DNA of 64,000 bases from Pseudomonas sp. IPO3778 (lineage in GTDB: Bacteria; Pseudomonadota; Gammaproteobacteria; Pseudomonadales; Pseudomonadaceae): positions 100,032-164,031 of the forward strand of contig NZ_JACARC010000034.1 in NCBI RefSeq assembly GCF_013386825.1, written 5' to 3'. This document shows, one piece after another, positions 1 through 7,690 of the stretch; position 1 is the first letter of the stretch, and every line of letters begins with the position of its first letter. A program made the position numbers and the translations under genes. The notes under the pieces are model-generated. The model was not told the origin of the DNA. It did no database searches and saw nothing but the letters and a program-made list of their open reading frames with translations.

Positions 1-2
1 CA

Positions 3-50
3 CCGGTGGTGGCACTGGCCGTAGCCCAGCAATTGTGGGGCGATTTCTAA
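3..50 (+). CDS. 3' end of an unidentified gene (partial)
   Basis: The reading frame open from the left edge reads PVVALAVAQQLWGDF and stops at TAA (48-50). It would converge on the binding-protein gene at 193-1128, with a REPIN between them, a usual place for such repeats. Too little is present to name the product; it could be a chance open frame. Confidence 0.35.
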   Translation, partial: PVVALAVAQQLWGDF

Positions 51-74
51 ACTCGCTTTGCAAACCCAATCAAA

Positions 75-162
75 TGTGGGAGCTGGCTTGCCTGCGATAG
101 CGGTGGGTCAGCCCTACATCTGTTGCTGATACACCGCTATCGCAGGCAAGCCAGCTCCCACA
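75..162. repeat. REPIN (class TGTGGGAGCTGGCTTGCC)
   Basis: Two inverted REP arms, each beginning TGTGGGAGCTGGCTTGCC, enclose a short variable centre. Nearly the same element recurs at 4615-4702, and relatives occur at 14210-14296 and 37110-37196. It sits between convergent genes. Confidence 0.9.
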
Positions 163-192
163 CTTTTAGTCGGGTGACCAACCCAGATCGGT

Positions 193-1128
193 TTACTCCA
201 CCGGGTCACTCACCGGCCTGGCAATAATCGCCTTCAACTCACTGGTCATCGGAAACTCCAGGTTCAAGCCCTTGGGCGGAATCGGCTGTTCAAACCAGCG
301 CTGGTAAATCCCGTTGATCTCCCCCGAGCGGTAAAGCCCCGCCAGGGTTTCGTTGACCACCGCTAGAAACTGCGGGTCATCCTTGCGCACCATGCAGCTG
401 TAGATTTCCCGCGACTGTTCTTCCCCGACCACCACCCACTTGTGCGGGTCCTTGGCCTTGGCACGCTCGCCATAAAGCAACGCGTCATCCATGTAGAACG
501 CCGCCGCCCGGCCCGACTGCAGCATCTGGAAGGCTTCGCCGTGGTCCTTGGCGCTGATCACCGACATGTTCAATTTATGATCAACGTTGTAGCTCTTCAG
601 GAACCGTTCGTTGGTGGTGCCGGCGGTGGTCACCACGTTCTTGCCCTTAAGGTCGGCGAAGCTTTTGATGCCGCTGTCGTTGGCGGTCAGCAACTGGCCC
701 TTCACGTAGATAAACCCGTAGGAAAACGCCACCTGCTTCTGCCGCTCGGCGGTCACGCCGGTGGAACCGCATTCCAGGTCCACCGTGCCGTTTTGCACCA
801 GCGCAATCCGGGTCTGGGAGGTCACCAGGTTGTACTTCACGTTCAGCGTCGGCACCCCGGTTTTCTGCTGGATGCGCTCGACGATCTTGTTGGCCAGGTC
901 TACCGAGTAGCCCATGGGTTTTCCGCTGTGGTCACCCACGTAGGAGAACGGTACCGAGGCATCGCGGTAGCCGAGGGTGATGCTTTTGGCGTTGGCGATC
1001 TTGCTCAGCGTGCCTTCCAGGGGGGCTTCGGTTGCCTGGGTCTGAGCGCTCAATATCAGGGCCAGGAAGAGTATGGGGCTGCTGCGCAGCCCAACGGGGG
1101 ACAAGCCCCCTCGCCACAGTTTTTGCAT
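193..1128 (-). CDS. glutamate/aspartate-type ABC transporter periplasmic binding protein
   Basis: A 311-aa periplasmic solute-binding protein of family 3, closely resembling E. coli GltI in the stretches SVPFSYVGD, NGTVDLECGSTG, ISAKDHGEAF and MDDALLYGERAKAKDP. It should capture glutamate/aspartate or a related amino acid for an ABC importer. Residues 1-33 form a signal peptide with core ILFLALILSAQTQA. The first half of that peptide, LWRGGLSPVGLRSSP, is encoded by a REP-type repeat (see findings). No permease or ATPase gene lies nearby, so it is an orphan here. It precedes no gene on its strand but follows ridA and dadA on the same strand, which suggests co-expression with D-amino-acid catabolism. 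Family is firm; exact ligand is inferred. Confidence 0.88.
   Translation of the reverse strand: MQKLWRGGLSPVGLRSSPILFLALILSAQTQATEAPLEGTLSKIANAKSITLGYRDASVPFSYVGDHSGKPMGYSVDLANKIVERIQQKTGVPTLNVKYNLVTSQTRIALVQNGTVDLECGSTGVTAERQKQVAFSYGFIYVKGQLLTANDSGIKSFADLKGKNVVTTAGTTNERFLKSYNVDHKLNMSVISAKDHGEAFQMLQSGRAAAFYMDDALLYGERAKAKDPHKWVVVGEEQSREIYSCMVRKDDPQFLAVVNETLAGLYRSGEINGIYQRWFEQPIPPKGLNLEFPMTSELKAIIARPVSDPVE
1076..1121 (-). repeat. REP-type repeat inside the signal-peptide coding region
   Basis: On the minus strand this reads TGTGGCGAGGGGGCTTG, then TTGGGCTGCGCAGCAGCCCCA. It is the same family as the elements at 41948 and 57766, differing at a few positions. It lies within codons 4-18 of the binding-protein gene and stays in frame. 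Confidence 0.8.
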
Positions 1129-1152
1129 GGTTAGTCTCCATTTTTGTTTTAG

Positions 1153-1506
1153 TTATGGGCGGCGGGCAGCGATGACGCTGATCTCCACCAATACGTCGGG
1201 CCGGGCCAGTTGCGCCTGCAACGTGGTACGCGTCGGCGCCTGACCTGGCGATAGCCAGGCGGACCAGACTTCATTCATCGGCGCAAAACCGTCCTGGATA
1301 TTGTTCAGGTAGATGGTCGCGTTCAGCAGATGATCTTTGTCGCTGCCGGCTTCAGCCAGCAACCCGTCAATCTTGGCCAGCACCTCCTGGGTCTGTGTCG
1401 TCACATCCCGGCCTTCTCCCGGCACCTGGCCGGACAGGAACACCAAATCCTGAAACACCACGGCGCCAGACAGGCGATTGTTGCTGTTGATTCGGGTGAT
1501 GGTCAT
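1153..1506 (-). CDS. RidA family reactive enamine/imine deaminase
   Basis: A 117-aa protein of the RidA/YjgF/UK114 family. Members hydrolyse reactive enamine/imine intermediates to keto acids and ammonia in the cytoplasm. Family features include LSGQVPG near the N-terminus, TIYLNNIQDGFAPMNEVW in the middle and RTTLQAQLARPDVLVEISVIA at the C-terminus, which contains the Arg expected to bind the carboxylate. An upstream in-frame start would overlap dadA; the ATG at 1506 is preferred because GAGGATG stands just before it. It lies 10 bp after dadA, so it probably clears the imine released by that dehydrogenase. Confidence 0.88.
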   Translation of the reverse strand: MTITRINSNNRLSGAVVFQDLVFLSGQVPGEGRDVTTQTQEVLAKIDGLLAEAGSDKDHLLNATIYLNNIQDGFAPMNEVWSAWLSPGQAPTRTTLQAQLARPDVLVEISVIAARRP

Positions 1507-1516
1507 CAAGGCATCC

Positions 1517-2758
1517 TCAAGCGGCGCGGGGCGCAAAGCCCTGCATATCAATGGAAGGGGTGTGCCGGCCAATCAACTCGGCCAGCACCTGGCCGCTGCC
1601 GCAGGCCAGGGTGAACCCGAGGGCACCATGGCCGAGGTTAAGCCATAAGTTGCTGCAGGCGCTGGCACCAATCAGCGGCACGCCGCTGGGTGTGGCCGGG
1701 CGCATGCCGGCCCATTCGACCGCATGCGGGTAGTCACCGGCCAGGGGGAAAGTCTCAAGGGCCTGGCGTTTAATCAGCGCCAGGCGCTTGGGTTCAAGCC
1801 GGGTGTCGAAGCCAACGATGTCCACCATCGCCGCCACCCGCAGTTGTTCACCGATGCGGGCGTAGACGATCTTGCGGTCGTAGTCGGTGATGCTGATGTT
1901 CGGCGCCTGATGCTGCGGGCCAATCGGCACACTCAGGCTGTAGCCCTTGAGGGGATACAACGGCAACGACATACCCGGCAAGGCCAGCTCGGGGCTGCGG
2001 TGCCCGGCGGCCAGTACCAGGTGCTCTACAGACAATGCCTCGTTGCCCATCTCTATCGAATGCACCCGGCCCCCATGGTGATGGATCCCGGTCACCTTGC
2101 GCCCCAGCAGAAATGTGCAGCGCCCCGAGGCCTCAAGGCGCGCCGCCAGCTGTTGGCAGAAGGCATGACAGTCGCCCACCTCTTCGTTGGGCGTGTAGAT
2201 GCCGCCAAAAAAGCGGCCGCCGTCCAGGGTCGGCTCCAGCCGTTCACAGTCTGCCGCCGAGAGCACTTGCTGTTGCAAAGGGTCGGTGACTTTATTCAGT
2301 GCGCGCTCATAGCTGTGGAGGGTGCGAAAGGTCACCAGCTTGCCATTACGCCGCCAGTGGAAGTCGCCTAGTTGGTCTTCTTCACGCCAGCGTTGCAGGG
2401 TGTTCTGGCTCAGGGAGGCCAGGCGCAGCAGATGGGCCGCATTGCGCTGGTTCACCGAGCCACGGCAGGCGCCCAGGAATGACGCCATCCAGCGCCACTG
2501 TGCCGGGTCCATGCGTGGGCGCAGCTTCAGCGGCGAGTCACCGCGCAGCATCCAGCCGATGGCTTGCAGCGGCACGCCTTTGTCGGCCAGGGGCGCGACA
2601 TAGCGGTAGGACAACTGCCCGCCATTGGCGAAGCTGGTCTCGCTGCCCAGGGTTTCCCGGGCTTCGACCACGGTCACGTCCATACCGGCACGCACCAGGG
2701 CGTAGGCACTCGCCAAGCCGATAACCCCACCGCCGATGATGCAAACCTGCTGAGCCAT
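1517..2758 (-). CDS. FAD-dependent D-amino acid dehydrogenase (DadA-like)
   Basis: A 413-aa DAO-family flavoprotein. The N-terminal Rossmann motif IIGGGVIGLASAYAL (about residues 7-21) binds FAD, and the glutamate in TVVEA ends the second beta strand. Internal stretches SFANGGQLSYRYVAPLAD and the C-terminal WAGMRPATPSGVPLIG / LNLGHGALGFTLACGSG are typical of DadA. It should oxidise D-amino acids to 2-imino acids and pass electrons to the respiratory chain at the inner membrane. Length agrees with DadA (about 430). The partner dadX is absent, so this is a paralogue of the alanine-catabolic DadA and its substrate is unknown. It is followed by ridA and transcribed away from a LysR gene. Confidence 0.85.
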   Translation of the reverse strand: MAQQVCIIGGGVIGLASAYALVRAGMDVTVVEARETLGSETSFANGGQLSYRYVAPLADKGVPLQAIGWMLRGDSPLKLRPRMDPAQWRWMASFLGACRGSVNQRNAAHLLRLASLSQNTLQRWREEDQLGDFHWRRNGKLVTFRTLHSYERALNKVTDPLQQQVLSAADCERLEPTLDGGRFFGGIYTPNEEVGDCHAFCQQLAARLEASGRCTFLLGRKVTGIHHHGGRVHSIEMGNEALSVEHLVLAAGHRSPELALPGMSLPLYPLKGYSLSVPIGPQHQAPNISITDYDRKIVYARIGEQLRVAAMVDIVGFDTRLEPKRLALIKRQALETFPLAGDYPHAVEWAGMRPATPSGVPLIGASACSNLWLNLGHGALGFTLACGSGQVLAELIGRHTPSIDMQGFAPRAA

Positions 2759-2831
2759 GTCCGTTCCTTAACCCTGTGTTGTCCGGGTTGAAGGTTAGGG
2801 GCAGGTGACAGCGGCGGGACAATGAATAAAG

Positions 2832-2844
2832 ATGGGTCACCCAT
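2832..2844. promoter_or_regulatory. 13-bp palindrome between dadA-like and LysR genes
   Basis: ATGGGT-C-ACCCAT is a perfect palindrome in the 108-bp divergent intergenic region, 74 bp from the dadA-like start and 22 bp before the LysR ATG. It is a plausible operator for the LysR protein. Inference from position and symmetry only. Confidence 0.4.
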
Positions 2845-2866
2845 AAACAAAGGTTATGGACTGCCC

Positions 2867-3769
2867 ATGCGCTTGCGTCATATCGAAATCTTCCAGGCTA
2901 TCCGCCAGACCGGCTCCATCAGCGCCGCCGCCCAGTTGCTGCACGTCTCGCAGCCGGCGGTGAGCAAGGTGCTGCAACACGCCGAGTTGCAGTTGGGTTT
3001 CCCGCTGTTCCTGCGCATCCGCGGCAAGCTGCAACCGACGCCGGAAGCCTTGGCGCTGGAGCGGGAGGTCGACAAAGTGACCGAAAGCCTTCAAGGCGTG
3101 CGGCGCCTGGCACACAACCTGCGCCGCGAGCCGGGCCAGCGCCTGCGTATCGGCGCCACGCCGGCGCTGGCCCTGTCGTTGCTGCCACCGGCCATTCGCG
3201 AGTGGACCCAACGCTACCCGGACATCGCCTGCGAGCTGTCCAGCGCCCACAGCCGCGAGCTGGTGCAAAACCTGCTGATGCGTGAAGTCGACGTGGCCCT
3301 GACGCTGCAACCGCCCGACCACCCGGCACTGAGCGCCCAGCCGTTGGCCCACGGCGTGCTGGTAGCGCTGGCGCCCAAGGATTACTGGAAGGAAAACGAG
3401 CTGGGCAAACCGCTGCCGCTGATGGCGTTGGCGGGCGCGCCGTTGATTGGACTCTCCAGCGCCGACCCGTTATCGGCCAAGCTGGACAGCTACCTGGAAG
3501 CGGTCGACCCGCCGCCCCGGGTCAGCATCGCGGTGCAGACCTATTCATTGGCCAGGGCCATGGTCGAATCCGGCGCCGGGCTGGCGGTGATCGACCCCTT
3601 CACCGCTCTGGGTGCATCACCGGCCACCACCTGCATTCGCCCGCTGGCGCCGCCGCTGCCGATCACTTTGTATGCCCTGACCCGCGCTGACGAACCGCCG
3701 CCGCATATGCTCGCGAGCCTGCTGGAGATCTTCGGCAGCCGCGCCCAGGAGCAGTTGGACCGGCTATAA
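2867..3769 (+). CDS. LysR family transcriptional regulator
   Basis: A 300-aa LTTR. The N-terminal winged helix-turn-helix (residues 1-60: MRLRHIEIFQAIRQTGSISAAAQLLHVSQPAVSKVLQHAE) is canonical, and the rest is a periplasmic-binding-like effector domain. An in-frame ATG lies 45 bp upstream; the start at 2867 is chosen because LTTRs begin a few residues before LRHIE. It is divergent from the dadA-like/ridA/binding-protein genes, so it probably controls them in response to an amino acid. The effector cannot be told from sequence. Confidence 0.9.
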   Translation: MRLRHIEIFQAIRQTGSISAAAQLLHVSQPAVSKVLQHAELQLGFPLFLRIRGKLQPTPEALALEREVDKVTESLQGVRRLAHNLRREPGQRLRIGATPALALSLLPPAIREWTQRYPDIACELSSAHSRELVQNLLMREVDVALTLQPPDHPALSAQPLAHGVLVALAPKDYWKENELGKPLPLMALAGAPLIGLSSADPLSAKLDSYLEAVDPPPRVSIAVQTYSLARAMVESGAGLAVIDPFTALGASPATTCIRPLAPPLPITLYALTRADEPPPHMLASLLEIFGSRAQEQLDRL

Positions 3770-3780
3770 CACAGGCCTAA

Positions 3781-3871
3781 TGTGGGAGCGGGCTTGCTCG
3801 CGAAGGCGGTGGATCAGCCAGGTACATGTATTAACTGACCCACCGCCTTCGCGAGCAAGCCCGCTCCCACA
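3781..3871. repeat. REPIN (class TGTGGGAGCGGGCTTGCTCGCGAA)
   Basis: Two inverted arms TGTGGGAGCGGGCTTGCTCG around a GGCGGTGGATCAGCC-type centre, between convergent LysR and hemolysin-III genes. The same class occurs at 58969-59057. Confidence 0.9.
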
Positions 3872-3874
3872 CTG

Positions 3875-4492
3875 TCAGAGTACATAGCCCATGATCGCCA
3901 CAAAATGCAGCAGGCTGCCGCCGATCACAAACAAATGCCAGATCCCGTGGGAGTGACGCAGGCGGTCCTCCAGGGCAAAGAAAATGATGCCCACGGTGTA
4001 CAGCACCCCGCCCGAGGCCAGCCAGGCAAACCCGGTGGGGCCCAGCGCAGCGATCAGCGGCTTGACCGCCACCAGCACGATCCAGCCCATCACCGCATAA
4101 ATCACGATGGACAGGATCCGCGCCTCGGAACGTGGCTTGATCTCCTGCAGGATGCCGATCACCGCCAGCCCCCACACAATCCCGAACAGCGTCCAGCCCC
4201 ACGGCCCGCGCAGCGTCACCAGGCAAAACGGCGTGTAGCTGCCGGCGATCAGCAGGTAGATCGAAAAGTGATCAACCTTCTGCATGATCGCTTTCTTGCG
4301 CCCACGCACGCTGTGGTAAACGGTGGACGCGCTGTACAGCACCAACAACGTGAAACCGTAGATCGCCACGCTGACAATCTTCCAGGGGCTGCCGTCCATC
4401 CCGGCCACCACCAACATCCATACCGCGCCAATAAAGGCCGCTACCGCCCCGAGCAAATGGCTCCAGGCGTTGAATCGTTCCCCGTGATACAT
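3875..4492 (-). CDS. hemolysin III / PAQR family 7-TM membrane protein
   Basis: A 205-aa inner-membrane protein with seven predicted hydrophobic helices. It has the three polar signatures of the HlyIII/PAQR superfamily: E-R-F-N-A-W-S-H at the N-terminus, S-x-x-Y-H-S in helix 3 (STVYHSVRG) and H-S-H-G-I-W-H near the C-terminus. The conserved His residues probably bind zinc in a hydrolase-like site. Related bacterial proteins (TrhA/YqfA) influence membrane energetics and lipid homeostasis; a true haemolytic role is doubtful. It stands alone on the minus strand. Confidence 0.88.
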   Translation of the reverse strand: MYHGERFNAWSHLLGAVAAFIGAVWMLVVAGMDGSPWKIVSVAIYGFTLLVLYSASTVYHSVRGRKKAIMQKVDHFSIYLLIAGSYTPFCLVTLRGPWGWTLFGIVWGLAVIGILQEIKPRSEARILSIVIYAVMGWIVLVAVKPLIAALGPTGFAWLASGGVLYTVGIIFFALEDRLRHSHGIWHLFVIGGSLLHFVAIMGYVL

Positions 4493-4614
4493 GTGTCACT
4501 CACCTCGAATAACCGTTATCACCCCGTCCATTCTGACGTCACCCGGCCAATATCAGGTAACAACCTTTCTTCATTTGCCCAAATGCACACGCCGATAGAT
4601 GATTCGCTTCATCC

Positions 4615-4702
4615 TGTGGGAGCTGGCTTGCCTGCGATAGCGGTGGGTCAGCCCTACATCGGGTGCTGATACACCGCTATCGCAGGCAAGCCAGCTCCCA
4701 CA
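4615..4702. repeat. REPIN (class TGTGGGAGCTGGCTTGCC)
   Basis: Almost identical to the element at 75-162, including the centre GGTGGGTCAGCCCTACATC. It occupies the space between divergent genes, 38 bp before the chrA-like start, so it may separate the two promoters. Confidence 0.9.
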
Positions 4703-4739
4703 TAAAAGCACCCCGCTCCCGAACCCATCGGTAATCCCC

Positions 4740-5306
4740 ATGCCCGACCTCGAACCTGCCCCGCCTCACCCCAGTCTGTGGCAGTTGTTTTACAACTTCG
4801 CCATGGTCGGCCTGTTCGGCTTCGGCGGCGTGATGCCCTGGGCGCGGCAGATGATGGTTGACCGTCGGCAGTGGGTCAGCGAACAAGGCTTCAACGAGCT
4901 GCTGACCACCGGCCAATTCTTCCCCGGGCCGAATATCGCCAACGTCGGCATCATCTATGGCCGGCGCCTGCATGGCTTGCCGGGTGCGGTTGTGACCGTG
5001 GTCGGCTTGTATCTGTTCCCCTCGCTGATCACCGTGCTGGCCGGCTTCGCCTATGCCAAATGGTGGAGCCATGAGGTGGTGCAGCAGATCTTCGGCGCCG
5101 TGATGCCGATCGCCACCGGGCTGATGCTGGGCACCACCTTGCGCCTGCTCAAGGCCATGCCGCGCACGCTCGCCAACTACAGCGCGTTCGTCCTGACCTT
5201 CGTGTTGATGGCGGTGCTGGTGTTGCCGCTGTGGATGGTCTTGCTGATTTGCATCCCAAGTTCCCTGGCGTTGAGTTTTGTCGGCAAGCAGAAGGTGGCC
5301 GGCTGA
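4740..5306 (+). CDS. ChrA-type chromate transporter, N-terminal half protein
   Basis: A 188-aa membrane protein of the CHR family in its short (single-domain) form. The diagnostic FGFGGVMPWARQMM stretch after the first helix corresponds to the FGG-x-x-A signature, and FFPGPNIANVGIIYGRR is the PGP motif region. Hydrophobic helices follow to the C-terminus. With the next gene, which overlaps it by one base (TGATG), it forms a two-gene short-chain ChrA, probably a heterodimeric anion antiporter. Chromate export is the family's best-known activity, but the substrate here is unproven. mdcR starts only 37 bp after the second gene, so the three may be co-transcribed. Confidence 0.85.
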   Translation: MPDLEPAPPHPSLWQLFYNFAMVGLFGFGGVMPWARQMMVDRRQWVSEQGFNELLTTGQFFPGPNIANVGIIYGRRLHGLPGAVVTVVGLYLFPSLITVLAGFAYAKWWSHEVVQQIFGAVMPIATGLMLGTTLRLLKAMPRTLANYSAFVLTFVLMAVLVLPLWMVLLICIPSSLALSFVGKQKVAG

Positions 5307-5848
5307 TGCAGAGCGCTCTCTTCCACCTGATGATCCAGTGTGCGCTGTGGTCGCTGATGTCGATTGGCGGCAACATGGTTGCCGTGAGCGATATTCACCG
5401 CTACTCGGTGACCGACATGAACTGGCTCACCGACGCACAGTTTGTCGCCTTCTTCGCCCTCTCCCAGGCGCTGCCGGGGCCCAATGGCATGCTGCTGGTG
5501 TTTATCGGCCAACAGGCCGCCGGGCTGCCTGGCGCTCTGGTGGCGTTGCTGGCCAAACTGGTGCCCTGCTCGGTGCTGACGTACCTGGGCGCCGGCTGGC
5601 TGGAAAAACACACCAAGACCCCGTGGGTGCAGCGGGTCAAGGGCAGCCTGTTACCCATCTCGATCGGGCTGATCCTGGCCGCCAGCTACATCCTGATGAA
5701 CAGCCTGGAAAACAACGCCACCAGCCTGGTGCTGACCCTGGCCAGCGCCGGCGTGGTGTATTACACGCGGCTCAATGCGATCTGGCTGATCATCCTCGGC
5801 GTGGTGTTGGGCCTGTGCAGTGCATGGCTGGGAGTGAACTGGTTTTAG
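5306..5848 (+). CDS. ChrA-type chromate transporter, C-terminal half protein
   Basis: A 180-aa protein and partner of the preceding gene. It carries the CHR signature SIGGNMVAVSDIHR near the N-terminus and the PGPNGM motif (LSQALPGPNGMLLVFIGQQAAG), followed by several hydrophobic helices ending at GVNWF. The ATG at 5306 shares its A with the upstream TGA, indicating translational coupling; a start 75 bp further up lies within the other gene and is rejected. The pair replaces the single long ChrA found in other bacteria. Confidence 0.85.
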   Translation: MQSALFHLMIQCALWSLMSIGGNMVAVSDIHRYSVTDMNWLTDAQFVAFFALSQALPGPNGMLLVFIGQQAAGLPGALVALLAKLVPCSVLTYLGAGWLEKHTKTPWVQRVKGSLLPISIGLILAASYILMNSLENNATSLVLTLASAGVVYYTRLNAIWLIILGVVLGLCSAWLGVNWF

Positions 5849-5885
5849 GGGCACAATCGACGGCATTCGAACAAGAGTCACCCTC

Positions 5886-6800
5886 ATGCTGATCGACGAA
5901 GAATTCACCCTCAAGAAACTGGAAATCTTCCTTGCCTTCATGCGCACCGGCAACCTGGCGCGGGCGGCGGCGGAGTTGCAGACCAGCAACGTCAGCGTGC
6001 ACCGGGCGATCCACTCCCTGGAAAACGCCCTGCGCTGCCCATTGTTCAAGCACGAGGGGCGCAACCTCACCCCGCTGGAGAGCGCCTATGTGCTGGAAGA
6101 GCGTGCGCAGAAACTGGTGCAGGAGGTGGTCGACAGCGTGCGGGTGACCCGCGAGGCCGCCGGTTTCTCCGCCGAGCGTTTCAAGCTGGGCTCGCTGTAT
6201 TCGTTGACCGTGAAGACCGTGCCGCAGTTGATCATGGGGCTGAAGATTCGCCGCAGCGAACTCAACATCGACCTGATCCTCGGCTCCAATTTCGACTTGC
6301 TGTACAAGCTGAAGAACATGGAAGTCGACGCGATCCTGATCTCCCTCGACGAGCACGCCAACGACCCGGACTGCGAGCAGATCGCGCTGTTTTCCGACGA
6401 TATCTTCCTCGCCACCCCGGCGGACTCACCCTTCGACCGTGAGCAGGAAATCGACCTGGCGGACGTACGCGACGCCACCTTCATCACCCTCACCCAAGGC
6501 TTCGCCACCCACCAGGATGGCAACCGCGTGTTCAAGCAGGCAGGGTTCGCACCGAAGGTGGCGATGCAGGTCAACGACATCTTCACCCTGCTGAGCATGG
6601 TCAGCTCGGGCGTGGGGTATGCGCTGCTGCCGGGGCGGATCGCGGCGGTGTATGAGAATCGGGTAAAGCTGATTCCCCTGCAACCGCGCTACCGCTTGCA
6701 GCAGCACATTGGCGTGGTGTTTCTGAAAGCCAAGGAGCGCGACCCGAATTTGCTCGCGCTGTTGGCAGAGTGCCGGATGTATGCCAATCGCCAGGCTTGA
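5886..6800 (+). CDS. mdcR: LysR-type regulator of malonate metabolism, MdcR
   Basis: A 304-aa LTTR. The N-terminal wHTH (residues 8-65, LKKLEIFLAFMRTGNLARAAAELQTSNVSVHRAIHSLE) has the spacing seen in MdcR proteins, followed by an effector-binding domain. Its position next to and convergent with the mdc operon matches the known arrangement in Pseudomonas, where MdcR activates mdc expression with malonate. It lies 37 bp downstream of the ChrA-like pair and may be read from their promoter as well as its own. A likely target site is the palindrome at 14152-14166. Confidence 0.88.
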   Translation: MLIDEEFTLKKLEIFLAFMRTGNLARAAAELQTSNVSVHRAIHSLENALRCPLFKHEGRNLTPLESAYVLEERAQKLVQEVVDSVRVTREAAGFSAERFKLGSLYSLTVKTVPQLIMGLKIRRSELNIDLILGSNFDLLYKLKNMEVDAILISLDEHANDPDCEQIALFSDDIFLATPADSPFDREQEIDLADVRDATFITLTQGFATHQDGNRVFKQAGFAPKVAMQVNDIFTLLSMVSSGVGYALLPGRIAAVYENRVKLIPLQPRYRLQQHIGVVFLKAKERDPNLLALLAECRMYANRQA

Positions 6801-6802
6801 GA

Positions 6803-6891
6803 CCGCTATCGCGGGCAAGCCCGGCTCCCACATTTGACCGAATTGTCTGGGAGTACTCGGTCAAATGTGGGAGCTGGCTTGCCAGCGATGA
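6803..6891. repeat. tail-to-tail REP pair between convergent genes
   Basis: Two REP arms point outward: GCTCCCACATTTGACCGA and TCGGTCAAATGTGGGAGC face each other around 15 bp, with further matching bases outside. This order is the reverse of a normal REPIN. It separates mdcR from madM and could form a bidirectional transcription stop. Confidence 0.8.
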
Positions 6892-6920
6892 GGCCCTCAT
6901 GAACCACAATGAATCAGGGC

Positions 6921-7685
6921 CTAGCCCACCAGCCCGCGCATGATCAGGAACAACAGCGACGGCCCCAGCAAACAGCCCAGCGCCGTATAGAACGCAGCGG
7001 TCAGGCAACCATAAGGCACCAGCTTCGGATCCGTGGCGGCCAACCCGCCCGCCACGCCGCTGGAGGTGCCCATCAGCCCCCCGAAAATCACCGCGCTGCG
7101 CGGGTTGTTCAGGCCGATCATCGGTGCCACGAACGGCGTCATCACCATCACCAGAATGGCCTTGATCAACCCGGCGGCAATCGACAGCGCCATCACTTCG
7201 GAACTCGCCCCAATCGCCGCACCGGTCACCGGGCCCACGATGTAGGTCACCGCGCCCGCACCGATGGTGGTCAGGCTCACCGCATCGGTATAACCAAACG
7301 CCATGGCCACGCCGACCCCGGCGATAAACGATGAACCCACGCCGACAAACAGCGCCAGCACACCCACATAGCCGGCGCGCTTGAGCTCATCGACACTCAC
7401 CCCAAACGCCGTGGCCACAATCGCAAAGTCCCGCAGCATCGCGCCGCCCAACAGGCCGATACCCGACAGCAATGGAATATCCACCACCCCTTTGGAACCC
7501 CCGGTAAACGCGCCGCCGACATAGGACAGCACCAGCCCCAGCAAAATGGCGATGGCCGAGCCGTGCAGACGGCCTTTGGTAAAGTTATTGGAGATCCAGT
7601 AGGACACCCACATGGTCAGGCCGATTACCGCAAAACCACTGATCAAGCCGTAGCCGGTGATCACTTTCATCATCGATTCGTACAT
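6921..7685 (-). CDS. madM: malonate transporter subunit MadM
   Basis: A 254-aa inner-membrane protein with about seven hydrophobic helices, the large subunit of the two-component MadLM malonate:cation symporter. It is rich in Gly and Ala in helices (GIGLLGGAMLRDFAIVATAFG, GAGAVTYIVGPVTGAAIGA). The chosen ATG gives the usual start MYESMMKV; a GTG three codons upstream would overlap the madL stop as GTGA and is the alternative. It is the last gene of the mdc operon, right behind madL. It supplies the substrate to MdcA-E. Confidence 0.92.
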   Translation of the reverse strand: MYESMMKVITGYGLISGFAVIGLTMWVSYWISNNFTKGRLHGSAIAILLGLVLSYVGGAFTGGSKGVVDIPLLSGIGLLGGAMLRDFAIVATAFGVSVDELKRAGYVGVLALFVGVGSSFIAGVGVAMAFGYTDAVSLTTIGAGAVTYIVGPVTGAAIGASSEVMALSIAAGLIKAILVMVMTPFVAPMIGLNNPRSAVIFGGLMGTSSGVAGGLAATDPKLVPYGCLTAAFYTALGCLLGPSLLFLIMRGLVG

Positions 7686-7690
7686 GGCGA

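Noticed and set aside
3875-4492. True haemolysin function for the HlyIII protein
   Set aside because: The PAQR-type 7-TM architecture points to a housekeeping membrane role; the name is historical.
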